This document shows positions 10,653-22,105 of a stretch of DNA of 64,000 nt, one piece after another. The stretch lies in NCBI GenBank assembly GCA_013176395.1, contig JABMLP010000036.1:1-64000 (forward strand). The letters are read 5' to 3'. The notes under the pieces are model-generated. The model was not told where the DNA came from, made no database searches, and saw only the letters and a list, made by a program, of their open reading frames with translations. The stretch is from Venturia oleaginea (lineage: Eukaryota; Ascomycota; Dothideomycetes; Venturiales; Venturiaceae). The position numbers were made by a program, and so were the translations under genes. Each line of letters opens with the position of its first letter. Within the stretch, counting starts at the first letter, position 1.

Positions 10653-11589
10653 ACCTCTTATCTATATTGTCATTTGAACCAATTCCTCTCAACTGCGTGA
10701 GTAAAACTGTTTGACAATGGCAATGTGGATAAAAAGTATGAAATGAATACAGAGCCGGCACTTTTTAATAGCTGATCTCGCAACTTTTCTCTGGTAAGAC
10801 AAATCAGCGATACAAGTAGGCTAGAGATCTCGACCTGCAGCCAAGGTACGGAGTCGAAGGATAGTAAGTCTCAAGATACCGTATTCTATGCGGGCCGCTG
10901 CGGTCATCAATGGCGAGGCTGGGGTGGTCGTGGCAGTTATGGACGCTGTGAGCTGGATTGAAACATTCCTATCTTCAATGAGACTGGTGACAAAAAGAAG
11001 CAGCCCTCAGCAACAGAGACGACGTCTTTTGACGAAATAGGCATGTCTCAAGGTGTGTTCCAGGTGTACCAAAGTATGGTGAGGTATAAGATGGGATGAT
11101 ATGCGTCGCCAGAATCCATCCGAGTGGCTGAGCTAGACGTCGACTCGTTTCATTAGGGCGGTCCCGAGGTCGTCAATTGTCCCGTCGCTATAGGCAGGGA
11201 TATTCGGGGCGTGGTTCTTGCAAACAACGTTTTATGCCACCATCTCAGGCGAAGTTGGTTTTGGCTTGCCGAGTAGGCTGACGATGGGCTAAGAATAAGA
11301 AGCCCAGCCATCAGGAAGGAATTCCGTGAGGTTGACATTCTCCTCTCTGCTGAGCTGATGTGTAGGCTGTTGAGCATTGATGCCGACGCGTACTCGTACA
11401 AGCATAGCCCCCAGGGCTGTCACCACCTTCGAAGGCTCATTGCTTGTCCCGAGACCGAGATATAAACTACAAAACGAGGCATGTTACCAGGACACTCCGT
11501 CGCGAAGCCAATCACTCCGACATAAACTATATGCCGCTGTAACCACCCACATCCCCACACAGGAAGAGCCAATCGACGACAAAATCACC
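10653..11589. other. Intergenic, no gene seen
   Basis: This 0.9-kb stretch between the F-box-like relic and the next plus-strand gene contains only short unsupported frames. Confidence 0.5.
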
Positions 11590-13183
11590 ATGTTAGACTC
11601 TAACCTTCCCAGTACGCAGCCTGGCTCTATTCCTCAACAACCGCTGACTTTCCATTCTAGCCTACTACTTCAAGCCCTCCGCCGATAAGAACCGTCCGTA
11701 CGAGTCCTTCATCCTGTTCACTCAATTCGACAGTGAACCGGAACCCAAGTACAGCCTCCTTCAGCCAGACCCGGCAACTCCAATCGCGAAAAACTGCTAT
11801 GCCACCGCTCTCTTCGATGCCTATATAACCGACATATTGTTTGGAGAGGTGCTGGTAAAGCCAGAATGGACTCAACCCACACTCTCCCAGGAAGATATCC
11901 GAAGGAATGGCGGAATTCCTCCACGACCTCAACCCATAATACCGTCTAGCTTTGCCGTTCAGTTATACAGCCCGGAGCAGCAAATCGAAGTCACAGAAAA
12001 ACCAGGATCATGGGGCAGCACACCGACTTATTCATTCTCAATGCCACAGTACACTTTCCGAACACCAAGTAGCTCTGCCCTGGATCGTGCAGGCAATGAT
12101 CCGGCTGCGGACCCTGCCACTCCACAAATTAACTTCGTGTGGAAGCGCGATGGAAAAAAGGACATGCAATGTTACCTGACTGGGAAGTCAACGGACAAGG
12201 GCAAGAAGAAGAAAGGCGCAAAGGAACCGGACATTCAGATCGCCATTTTCTCCGGAATGAAGGACCTCACAATCTACGAACCCAACTTGCACAGAGTAGA
12301 GATGGAGGACTACAAAGGACTAGAGGTTGTGCTGCTATTGAGTGCTACGGTCATAAGAGATATCTACTGCGGAGTGAAGAAGGACTGCTTCAACGTTGGT
12401 GAGGCTCCACGGAAGAATAGCAGCGGCGTTGGCATACGACGGAAACCTTCAACCCTTTTGCTGCTTTCCAATAGCAAGGGACCATCGCCCCCTCCTCGAC
12501 CACAAGACCAGTATCTGGCGAATGCGTCTGCCTCCAATAGTAGACCCCATCTACAGAAATCAACGTCTGGCCCGCCCGCACCAGACCCTCGCACGCAATG
12601 GGAAATTGAAGCGGAAACTGCACGCCTACGCAAACAAACCGAGGCGGAGAAAAGACAAGTCGAACTTCACCGTCGTGAACTCATCAGGCGTGACGAAGAG
12701 GAGGCCAGGAGGGTGAAGAAAATGCTCGAAGCGGAAGACAAAGAACGGCGTCGGCGGCAAGCGGAAGTCGACCGTGAGACCGAGCGGCTACGCAGGCAAT
12801 ACGGCGATCAATCGAACATGATGGCTCTGCGGGCTCCAAAACGTCAATCATTTCCGGGCCCTGCACAGCATCCCCAGCAACCTGTCAGACCCTTGCAAAA
12901 CCAGCAACGGCCTCAATCGAGACCTGCAGCCTCGGGACCGTACCTGCAGCCCCATGGTAGCGCTGTCCCTATCGCCTCTCAGAGCTCATTTTTCCATGGG
13001 AGCAGTGCGCCCCCGTCGATTTTTTCGCGACCGTCTGCTTCTCAGAGTGGGGTATTCCACAGCAGCGGAGCTTTGCAACCGGCTCCCCAGCAGGCTAAAC
13101 CAAAGAAAAGTTTCTTCGGCTTGCGAGGCATCAGTGAGAGCAATAGCCAGAAGCTGTCCAGACAAAAAAGCACTATGTTCTGA
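11590..13183 (+). CDS. Conserved-looking fungal protein with charged coiled coil, function unknown
   Basis: Exon 1 (11590-11611, seven codons) is spliced to exon 2 (11661-13183), giving 514 residues beginning MLDSNLPTYYFKPSADKNR. Residues about 1-210 look globular and include KNCYATALFDAYITDILFGE, TPQINFVWKRDGKKDMQCYL, IAIFSGMKDLTIYEPN and a hydrophobic strand LEVVLLLSATVIRDIY. Residues about 265-325 form an Arg/Glu-rich coiled coil (KQTEAEKRQVELHRREL, KERRRRQAEVDRETERL). The last 170 residues are Pro/Gln/Ser-rich and disordered, ending SRQKSTMF. The tiny first exon is favoured because splicing joins it in frame and extends the folded domain. I do not recognise the family. A linker or scaffold role is possible from layout only. 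Confidence 0.75.
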
Positions 13184-14220
13184 GCAGGTTGCGGCGTCTG
13201 GAGTGGCACCTTGCTCACTTCTCGCCTGCCGTCCAACATACCCCATACATCAACGTCCACCGCTTAATTACACGTCGACATTAATGTAGAAATGCAAATG
13301 TCAAGAGTACACCAATATCGATCTGAAATTGGGGAATTTCACGATGACAGCGTCTTTAGTTTAGGGAGAGGTTTGACGAGGAATACAGTGGCCGACCGCA
13401 GTGTGCAATTTTCCATCGCTGGGAATGCGGGGAGCGTCTGGGTCACCACGACTATCGATGGTGGCGACCCGATAGAATGGTCGGGCCCGGGCGAGCTTCC
13501 AGAGGCTTGGGAGAACGAAACAAATTTAGGTCCAGCACTCCAGCCTGAGCCAGCACAGCCAGGGTCCCACTCCCTCGAGAGCAACGCAAGGCTCTTCTCT
13601 TTGCACAGTGCTCGGTGCGACAAGGCGGGGACTTGGTCTTCGTGTGTCTATTTAGACATGGATTTGATCTTCTTGCTCCAACAACACTTACTCACTGAAT
13701 TCGAAATGATGCCTATTAGTGCGGAGTCGCCAGAGCTGCAGGAAGAAAAGCGTGGGAAAGAGGAAGGCTGATGTTCCGCCAAGAAGATTCACGGGCGACG
13801 TGCATGAGTGAGCAAATTTGAGCTGCTTGGCCAAGCGCCACAACGGAGAAAGCCACTACCAATACCAAATTCGATTGCGAAAATATTGCTGGAATAGCGG
13901 TTGGTCAACATGGCCCTCAACGCTGGCCCCCCAATCCCGGCATCGCACTTCGCTTCCGCTAACGCGACTTGTATTGGTGGCTCTGGGCAAAGAAGCTTTT
14001 CGACCAGTGAGATACCTGGCAGATGATGTGCCCAGAGGGAGGGCGCGATGCTACCGGGACTGTACTGCAGAAGGAAGGTGTGAACGCATTTGTGTATGTG
14101 AAGAAGGTATAAGAGAAGCTCTTTTCCAGATGAGAGACTATTCCGTTCATCATTTTGACACGTCCTCACGAACTTCATAACAATCACCTATACCAATACA
14201 TCCTATTTCAATTACCAATC
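13184..14220. other. 1-kb intergenic region
   Basis: A 159-codon open frame (13292-13771) is present but has irregular composition and no recognisable motif, so I do not call it. The remainder is probably the 3' UTR of the coiled-coil gene and the promoter of the X325 gene; a pyrimidine-rich CAATCACC... leader precedes the ATG at 14221. Confidence 0.4.
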
Positions 14221-14981
14221 ATGATGTTCTCTACACTCACCCTTCTCGCGCTTTCCTCTGTCGCCTCTGCGCATTTCCGTCTTTTCGATCCATACTGGAG
14301 AGGCGACTCTTTTGCTGCGAACAGATCTCAGTGGAGCTATCCTTGTATGTGTAGCCCGTCTTCTCGTCAATGGCTCGACTAACACGTTGATCCAGGCGCA
14401 AATGTTGATCAGTCCAACAGCTCTACCAATCGAACTGCTTGGCCACTAGATGGAGGCTCTCTCCGCTTCGGTCCTGGACACCCATGGGCGTACACGTACG
14501 TCAATTTGGGCTTAGGGAATGCAGTGACAGCATTCAACATCTCCCTCGTTGAAGGCTTCAACCAGACTGGCAATGGCACATTCTGCTGGAGCAAGACTGG
14601 ACAGCAGGTTCTCAGAGGATTGAACTTGACTGAAGGTCAGAATGCTAGTGTGCAGGTTATTCAGATTTCACATTCCGGTGGTGCTCTTTACAATGTAGGA
14701 ACCCACGATGTGAGCGGACTTACAAGAGGCTCAAAGCTAACACAATTCTTTAGTGTGCCGATATCACCTTCTCTAGCAATGCGACTCTGTTAGATGCTGG
14801 TGTGTGCAGGAACTCGACTGGTGTTGGTGGAGTTGCGCTTGCGAATGCTGGAACACCGACGTCTGGTAATGGAACCGCTGCTGCGTCTCCGACTGCTTCG
14901 GGAGCTGCAGATAGCACTAGGGCCAAGGCTAGTGTGGTTGTTGGAGCTCTGGCGGTTGGTATCGGTTCTTTGATGCTGTAG
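14221..14981 (+). CDS. Secreted X325 / BIM1-like copper-binding protein, probably GPI-anchored
   Basis: Exons 14221-14344, 14396-14694 and 14754-14981 give 216 residues. A signal peptide (residues 1-17, ending SVASA) is followed directly by His18-Phe, the N-terminal histidine expected of a copper histidine brace in LPMO-like proteins. The mature chain has HFRLFDPYWRGDSF, GGSLRFGPGHPWAYTYVNLG, NGTFCWSKTG and LYNCADITF, matching the X325/Bim1-like family, plus several N-glycosylation sequons (NRS, NSS, NRT, NIS, NGT, NLT, NAS). A Ser/Thr/Ala-rich stalk and a hydrophobic tail (VVVGALAVGIGSLML) suggest a GPI signal. Known members bind copper at the cell surface and lack proven polysaccharide oxidation; a role in copper uptake or wall biology is inferred. 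All introns are canonical and the frame is intact. Confidence 0.85.
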
Positions 14982-15392
14982 CGGCCTGGATTGTGAAATG
15001 GTGGATGATTGATGACAGACGGACGGAGACGCGAAAAAGATAATTTGATAGTAATACCCCTCCTTGCGATATGAGGAAGCGCAATAGCTCCAAGTTGTGC
15101 TTCAATTGCTGCAGGATCAAATCTGATCAGTCTGTGAGACCTGAGCATCGTGACCTCGACTACGCGGCATTTTCCGAGGCCGCCTACATCCATGCCCATG
15201 TCCATCGCCGGCGCGATGCGCTCCTTCACAATCACAACCCTAATGACGAGCACCTTCTCCTGACCTTGATACCACCACCATGAATGAATACAACAGCAAG
15301 CACACTACGAATACGAATACAGGTCATCAAAGCGATTGATACATCAGCTGAATACAACGGCATACACCTACACCATATCATCCTATGATAGT
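14982..15392. other. Intergenic region between the X325 and HECT genes
   Basis: No gene is seen. It should contain the 3' UTR of the X325 gene and the promoter and leader of the HECT ligase gene. A frame open from 15336 would add 19 residues to the ligase if an upstream ATG were used. Confidence 0.5.
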
Positions 15393-18300
15393 ATGAATCG
15401 CAATGGCGGCTCGGATCAACCTTCTTCTTCCGGAACTGGAACTGGAGCTCGAAGTACCGATGGAAACAATGCAAAAGAGGATGGGAAGGGTGCGGAGGCG
15501 AGGACGTCGCCTTTGAAGATGATGGTTGCTCTTACCGAGAAGATTAGGCCTGTTGATGCTTCGGGACTTGGTGATGAACGGAGGAGGGAGGGGTTTCAGA
15601 AATTGGTTCGACGGTATGTTGGGTTTTCTTTCGGCTTCTGAGGGCAGGGAAGAGGGTTTCGGGGTGAAAGGGGAAGAGGACAAGGAGGACGCTTCAGTCG
15701 TCAAGCAACATTGGCTAATTCGAGCTTCAGATTCATACTACAAATTCGATATGGCTGCACCAACCAATATTGTACGACTCCCACCTGCTTCAGCTGTCAC
15801 AAGCGAGTCTATAGATACCCAGTCCAAAGGCCATCCATCCTCGCTGCACGTTCAATAGCTTTCCAGCTCGCGACTGAAGACGATCCATACACAGCTCTAT
15901 GCCCGCATACACCCCTAGCGACACCAGATGACTTTGTTCAACCTTCCTCGCGAGGTGCAGAGCCAGCGCACGTGTGTAAATCATTGTTGGATATGAAAGA
16001 GAAAGCGAACGATGAGCACGCGATCAGGCAAAAGACGCGGCATGCTTCAGAGATCACGGCCCTCGATCCGCTGGATGAGGCGAAACCTGATGATTCAGAG
16101 CAAGTTCCCGTGTCTGAGGGACTTCCTAGCGATAGAGGAGTGGGCATTCCAGGGCCCGTTTTCGATTACCAAGAAATACATCGCTCGGGAGCGTATAAGA
16201 AGGACAAGAAGTCTTTGACTCAGAGGCTGTTCGATACGAATAGTGTCAAGGCATTTGAATGGAGGACGATCATTTCTCCACTGGATATACTAAAGGCGCC
16301 GAAGATGAATGGAAGTGCTGCGAAAGATCACAAATTGAACGGGCACGCGGTGGCCTGCAAGGAACATGATGAGGCCAAATTAAGTGAGCCGAGGAAAAGG
16401 TCGGTCAACGAGGAGGAGTCTGTTGAGCCAATATTGGCTTCCAAGGCTATCCAGGTCAATGGGCATGTTGCCTCTTCCGCAGGCGCTCAAAACAATAGCG
16501 AGTCTACTCCTCCAAAAGACGACTCTGGGGCTGAAATTTCAAAATTTGCTACGTCTTCATCAGAGGCCACCGTTGTTGAAGACTTGACAAGCTATCTCCT
16601 TGGTGGATTGAGGTCATTAGTAGCACATGCCAAAGGCCAATCTGGATTCAGTCACACGGGCAGTTATAATGACAATTCTACTACTTTAGATCCTGCGGCT
16701 CGCCCGAAGGTTATAGAGCTTGTCAAACGGACATTGAGTCATCACTTCGCGGACCCCAATCGATTGTCCAAATTCGTCCAGCACAACAAGGCACTGGCTG
16801 CAGCCTACAATTTCCCTCCCCATCTGGCTCAGTACTTTGCAAAAGATGGACATGTTGGAATGAACGTGGCTTCTTTCACAAATTGGGTCCCTCTTGTCGG
16901 GCCACTCTTACTGGACAGTCTCTGGCAAAGTCTTGGGGCTTTGTTCGTTCCTCCGTCTGATATCGTCACGAAATGTGGCTACCACTCTTCGAGGCCCGAG
17001 AAAGCCGTACACATCCCTGATGCGGAAGCTTCAGGCATGATCTACATTGCAATTCTTGCATTGGTTGGCTCTGGATATATACTCAACGACAAGAGCCAGT
17101 ACATGATATCCGACCTCCGTGCTTGGGGTAGAACTTTGGCCAACCCGCATCAGTGGGGAAAGCCTGATCCATTATCTGAGCCATGGCTCGACATTGCTGA
17201 CCATATGGAATATGAACCCGCGGTGCGTTTGGCAAGTCGCATAGCTCACGTTATTGCTGCTCGCCGCTCCTTTTGGCTCATATCGCAAACCATGTCTGGT
17301 GCATCCTCGGATGGCCGGTTTCCAATCATGAGGACAGTCGTCACATATCTGAAGAATCAATTGTTGCTTGATCGGCTCACGAAGAAAGGGTCTGGTCCTA
17401 GAAGTTCCGGAGTGCCGTTCTATCTTCTAGAGTGGATGCGGACCATCATCTTAAAGACATGGGATGGAGAAGTTACGGTCAAGCGATGGGAATGCACTGG
17501 CGCTGCCATCGAGTTTATTACTGATATATGTATGTTCCTCTTGGAAGTCTGCTTGCTCGACAGTGAAAATTAATCAAACCTACAGACCACGCTCGACAGG
17601 AACTAGGCCTACCGGAAGCCAAATTCGTAACACCATTCATCTCGAATCATCTCACTGACTCGAAGGTGCCGGAGTATATGGGGCTTCCGAGATCGGACAA
17701 GAACACTCTTAATATCCTCGACTTTTCATTTTTGTTTATGCCTCAGATACGGGTGTCATATTTCCGGGCAACGAATTTTGCCAGCATGTCTGAAGCTTAT
17801 TCATCTGCTGTCTTCACCGATCATCTCAAGGAGAAGATGTTGAGGCATGCCGGGAGAGAGGACTTCGGAAGAAGTATTGGTCGCTGGGATCGAACGGCAT
17901 TCCTGGACACCAATATGAAGGCTGCGCTCACGAAGTATTTGGTTTTGGATGTAAGACGTGATCACATTCTTGAGGATGCAATCAATCAGCTTTGGGGCCT
18001 GGAAAGGCGTGAGTTACTGCGACCACTGAAAGTACGGATGGGTATGGGCGAGGGTGGAGAAGAGGGTGTCGATCATGGCGGTGTCTCGCAAGAGTTCTTC
18101 CGCCTGGTCTTTGAGAAGGCCTTTGCTCCTGAGACTGGCCTCTTCGTCACTACTGATCCACAGGTCAACATGACTTGGTTTCAGCCATTGAGCCTGGAGC
18201 CTTTGCAAACTTACGAACTCCTTGGTCTTCTTGTTGGCCTGGCTGTTTACAATGGCATTACGGTACCGATGACATTTCCACAGGCCTTGTACAAGAAGTT

Positions 18301-19202
18301 GCTTGGCTTGCAAGATGAACGCCGCATTGATGATGGGTGGCCGACTCTCCTCAAGTCGCTGCAAGAGATGGAGAATTGGAAAGAGGGGGATGTGGCTGAT
18401 ATTTTTGTGAGGGAATTTGCTTTCAGTTGTACGGCCAACGGGGAGAACTGGACTGCTGATATGCAACAACACATATCCGACGACGCTACTACCAAAGAAT
18501 TCTCTCGTTCGGCATTTGTCCTTGCGACTGAAGCGCCGGATATCCCCCTTGTTACCAATAAGACGAGAACGCAGTACAGAAAGGAGTATATCCGCTGGCT
18601 TCTCGATGTCTCGATCGCGCCCCAATTCGACGCTTTTGCTCGCGGCTTCGGTACGGTCATCTCGACGAGATCGCTGAGTCTTCTGAACCCGGCTCTTTTT
18701 AAGAATTTGGTCGAGGGACATCAGGTCTTTGATGTCAAGGGGCTTTTTAAGGCGGTTAGGTATGAGGATGGGTATAGTAGGGATAGTACTGTTATTCAGT
18801 GGTTTTGGGAGATTGTTTTTGGATGGGAGGAGGAGGAGGCAGCGGCCGCTGGTGGGGAGAGTGGGGAGGGTGAAAGGGGGAGTGGGGAGGATAGGAAGAA
18901 GAGGTTGTTGGAGTTTGTTACGGCTAGTCAACGGGTGCCGGTGCAGGGGTGGAGTGGGTTGGCCTTTTCGATTGTGAGGAATGGGGGGGATACTGAGGTG
19001 AGTCTTTCCTTTTTCCTTCCAATTAGGCTCTGAGAAGGGAAATTGTTTTGTGGGGTGTGTTTGCTAATTACTGAAACAGAGGATCCCAACGTCTATGACT
19101 TGTTTCGGAAAGTTGCTGTTACCGGAGTATTCGGGCTACGAGAAACTCAAGAGGAAATTGGAGATTGCGCTTGAGAATAGTCAGGGGTTTGGATCGGCGT
19201 AG
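15393..19202 (+). CDS. HUL4: HECT-type E3 ubiquitin ligase, HUL4-like, with N-terminal AZUL zinc finger
   Basis: Exons 15393-15613, 15731-17529, 17586-18997 and 19080-19202 give 1184 residues. Residues about 74-125 carry an AZUL-type zinc finger (RYGCTNQYCTTPTCFSC and a later CPH). A variable linker follows, then a helical middle and a C-terminal HECT domain (about 810-1184) with GVDHGGVSQEFFRLVFEKAF, FQPLSLEPLQTYELLGLLVG and, in the last exon, PTSMTCFGKLLLPEY, where Cys1152 is the predicted thioester cysteine. The enzyme would take ubiquitin from an E2 and pass it to a substrate. AZUL plus HECT matches fungal Hul4 and resembles animal UBE3A. The start at 15393 is the first ATG giving a native-looking N-terminus; an in-frame ATG at 15336 is possible. 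All introns are canonical and there are no breaks. Confidence 0.9.
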
Positions 19203-20374
19203 ATGACGATGACGATGATCTCTCCTAGTTGAGAGGATTTTGGATTGTTATTGTGGGATGAGAGGGGTGTATGGACTCTAGGGATTCTGTACATGGTGGT
19301 TTTTGGAATGGCTTTTTTGTGGAGGTTTGGACTGTTAGCGGCATTGGGTTGGCGTTTGTTTATGTGCTGTTTGGAAGTATCCTTGGATTGGTAGTGTATA
19401 GTTTTGAATTGTATATTGATACTACTTTTGGAAAAACTCGGGGATGCAGCGGTCAGGTGTCGTTTGCGCCGGTTTTGCTAATGGAATGTAGAGTATCGAG
19501 GATATTGAATTACCGGAGAGAGTTAATCTAGGATAATCTCGAAGCGCAGAACTGGGAAGAAATGAGGAAAGAAGAAGTAAGTGATGATGATTTTCTCTTC
19601 CAAGCGAAGTGCTGATTCTGATCGTAGTTGATGATTGGTATTGTCATCGCGTTTGGAGAAGAGAAAGTGCTCGTTGTTCATCGCCGCTTAATTCTCTTCC
19701 GTGTGGAGAAGACAGAATTGCGCTGTTAGTCTCGAATGACTTAATGCGGCTGGATGGACAATAATTCCCGCCCATGGGAAAATTTGGAACATTGTGGTTT
19801 TTAATAACAGGTTAGTTTAGAGACTAGGAGATATTTGTTCTTTCATGCTGCCGCAAGAGCCGGTTTTAAGTATATTGCGAGTACGGTGTCTTGGTTATTT
19901 GATTTATGCGGTGTCTAAATCAAAGATCTGGCAATCTCCTACATTTTTGCCATATCTTCTTGTATAAAGAGACTATCTTGGTCCAGTTTTTATCATCAAT
20001 AAAGATGCATCTCAAAATTCTCCGCAAGGGGATTGCTTGTGAAGTGTACTTCCTTGCTAATATATAGGTACTACTTGTATCTGGCTTGTCATCTTCTTAA
20101 TAATTCTTAAGAAAAGACGAGTAGATCAAGACGGGGATGCTGTGTCCAGCTGAGATGCAGTAAGTAATTATATTATTCGTCTCCATACTAACGTCGACGT
20201 GGAGCTGATCTGTTGCTAGGAATAGATACGAAAGTCTTCTTTCTTGCAATAAACAGAGAGTTATTCGACTTCGTTAGCTAAGGTGGTATACGATGTTGTT
20301 ACAATGCCACCACTGTCAGGGATTGAGAGAGACGTAGATACGTATAGACATAACGATATTGCATAAGGTTCTAA
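19203..20374. other. Intergenic, flank of the palindrome
   Basis: No gene is recognised. A+T content rises toward the palindrome. A CATAAGGTTCTAAG 14-mer at 20362-20375 recurs exactly in the palindrome loop (21981-21994). Confidence 0.5.
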
Positions 20375-21970
20375 GATTGATTGATTGATTGATTTTATCC
20401 TACTCGGTTGCAGCCGCTTAATCACGCAGCTATGTCCGGTTAGGAGGACTTCATCAGACAGCCGACACGTGATAGATTATATAATCCACCGCGCCCCACT
20501 TCGCCCCGTTCACTGAAACAAGACCAGCTGTCCCCTCCGTCCTCCCTCTTTTCCCTTAACCAGTATCTCCAAATGCCCGCTGGCTCTTGTAGATACTGGT
20601 TATTCTGCTAGTATATCTGTGCTATGTAGACTCAAGAGGCAATGCCTCGTGTTTCGCTATCCTTCTACCTACAGTCTCCCTCTAATGCTCAGCTTTGTCT
20701 ATCTGTTTCGCCTTATCCCTCAAGGCCAATGGGTTCCCTAAGTATGTTTCTGCTTGTGAAAGTTGCCTTGCACCAGATTCCTATGCGGCGGTGTATTTGG
20801 TTGTGTGATGCTGGAGACAATAGTAACCATCGTAGTCGTGATTTCGCTGCTTCGGTGTGATACTCCGGGTATGCCCGTGGACGAGGCTGTCTGGTAGCTG
20901 CCGTATTGTATGGCGCCGATCGTGCTATAGACCTGCCGTCTTATAGTCGGAGCCTATCTGCTGCTAGTCGCTCTCCCTACTTGCTATATCGCGCTCCTAC
21001 TCTTGCCAATGCCATAACTGGGACGCAACAGTCTGGGGAGAGGCTCAAGGCTACGTCTGCTGGCTTGTAGGGAGGGGATTTGCCGCCAATAAGCTCCTTC
21101 TATACGTCCTTACTGCTTACTGTGTTGCGCACCTACTCTTGCCAATGCCATAACTGGGACGCAACAGTTTGGGGAGAGGCTCAAGGCTCTGGACATCAGC
21201 TTGCAGCAGGACGGTTTGCGGAGACGATAGTAGATGAGGTTCTCTAGCAGCTGCCGTATCGTGTCGCACCGATTGTGTTGTAGACCTGTCGTCTTACAGT
21301 CGGAGCCTATCTGCTGCCAGTCGCTCTCCCTGCTTGCTATATCGCGCACCTACTCTTGCCACTGCCATAACTGGGACGCAACAGTCTGGGGAGAGGCTCA
21401 AGGCTACGTCTGCTAGCTTACAGGGAGGGGATTTGCCGCCAATAGGCTCCTTCTATGCGTCCTTACTACTTACTGTGTCGCGCACCTACTCTTGCCAATG
21501 CCATAACTGGGACGCAACAGTTTGGGGAGAGGCTCAAGGCTCTGGGCAACAGCTTGTAGCAGGACGGTTTGCCAAGACGTTGGGAGAGATTGTCTAGTCG
21601 TTGCAGTGGTGTGTGGTGCCGATTGTTGCACACCGGGCGTCTGGTGTTTGAGTTGTGTTGAAGGTATTGCCGTTCTAGCAGTGACTCGTCGACTCGGAGC
21701 GTTGCAGTGTCATCTGGGGTGATGGACTAGCCGGGAGATAGTGACTAGATGGTTGCTGTTGTCTTTGGTGGACGCATCGTTCGTGTAGCTTGCTCATGTA
21801 TTCGTCTGCTTGCTCTGCCGTGGCCGCGACGGCGACTCTAGAGATATCTCATCGACGCTGAGGGACGCGCGATGGCCTCTAGAGGCCGGAGCGGCCACTG
21901 GCAGAGGTGTTTTGATGATCCTTAGATGATACTTCTGTAAATTCCAAAAATTGAGTTCTCGCTGTGTGTG
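20375..21970 (+). repeat. Left palindrome arm with internal tandem duplications
   Basis: Within the arm, a block of about 353 bp is tandemly duplicated (about 20916-21268 and 21269-21620). Each block contains two copies, about 137 bp apart, of a segment starting CCTACTCTTGCCA and containing GGGACGCAACAGT (copies near 20996, 21132, 21347 and 21484). A local inverted pair AACCAGTATCT/AGATACTGGTT lies at 20558-20568 and 20591-20601. Such nested repeats in terminal regions are a feature of fold-back-like elements; that link is inference. Confidence 0.85.
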
Positions 21971-22105
21971 CTGTTTTTCCCATAAGGTTCTAAGTTCTAC
22001 GGAGAGCTCAAAATCAGACTAAGTCAAAAATCACGTGACCTTTAGTCACGTGATCTGAGGACAAAGAAGAAAGAAAGTCCGGATCCGTGACAACCACATC
22101 GTGAC
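21971..22105. other. Palindrome loop
   Basis: This 135-bp unique spacer contains CATAAGGTTCTAAG (21981-21994), identical to the 14 bp that overlap the outer left end, so the left arm alone is bracketed by a direct repeat. It also holds a TCACGTGA-N-TCACGTGA inverted motif with CACGTG (E-box-like) cores. Confidence 0.7.

Noticed and set aside
13292..13771. 159-codon plus-strand frame after the coiled-coil gene
   Set aside because: Composition is uneven, no domain is recognised and a 94-codon frame overlaps it on the other strand; probably UTR/spacer.
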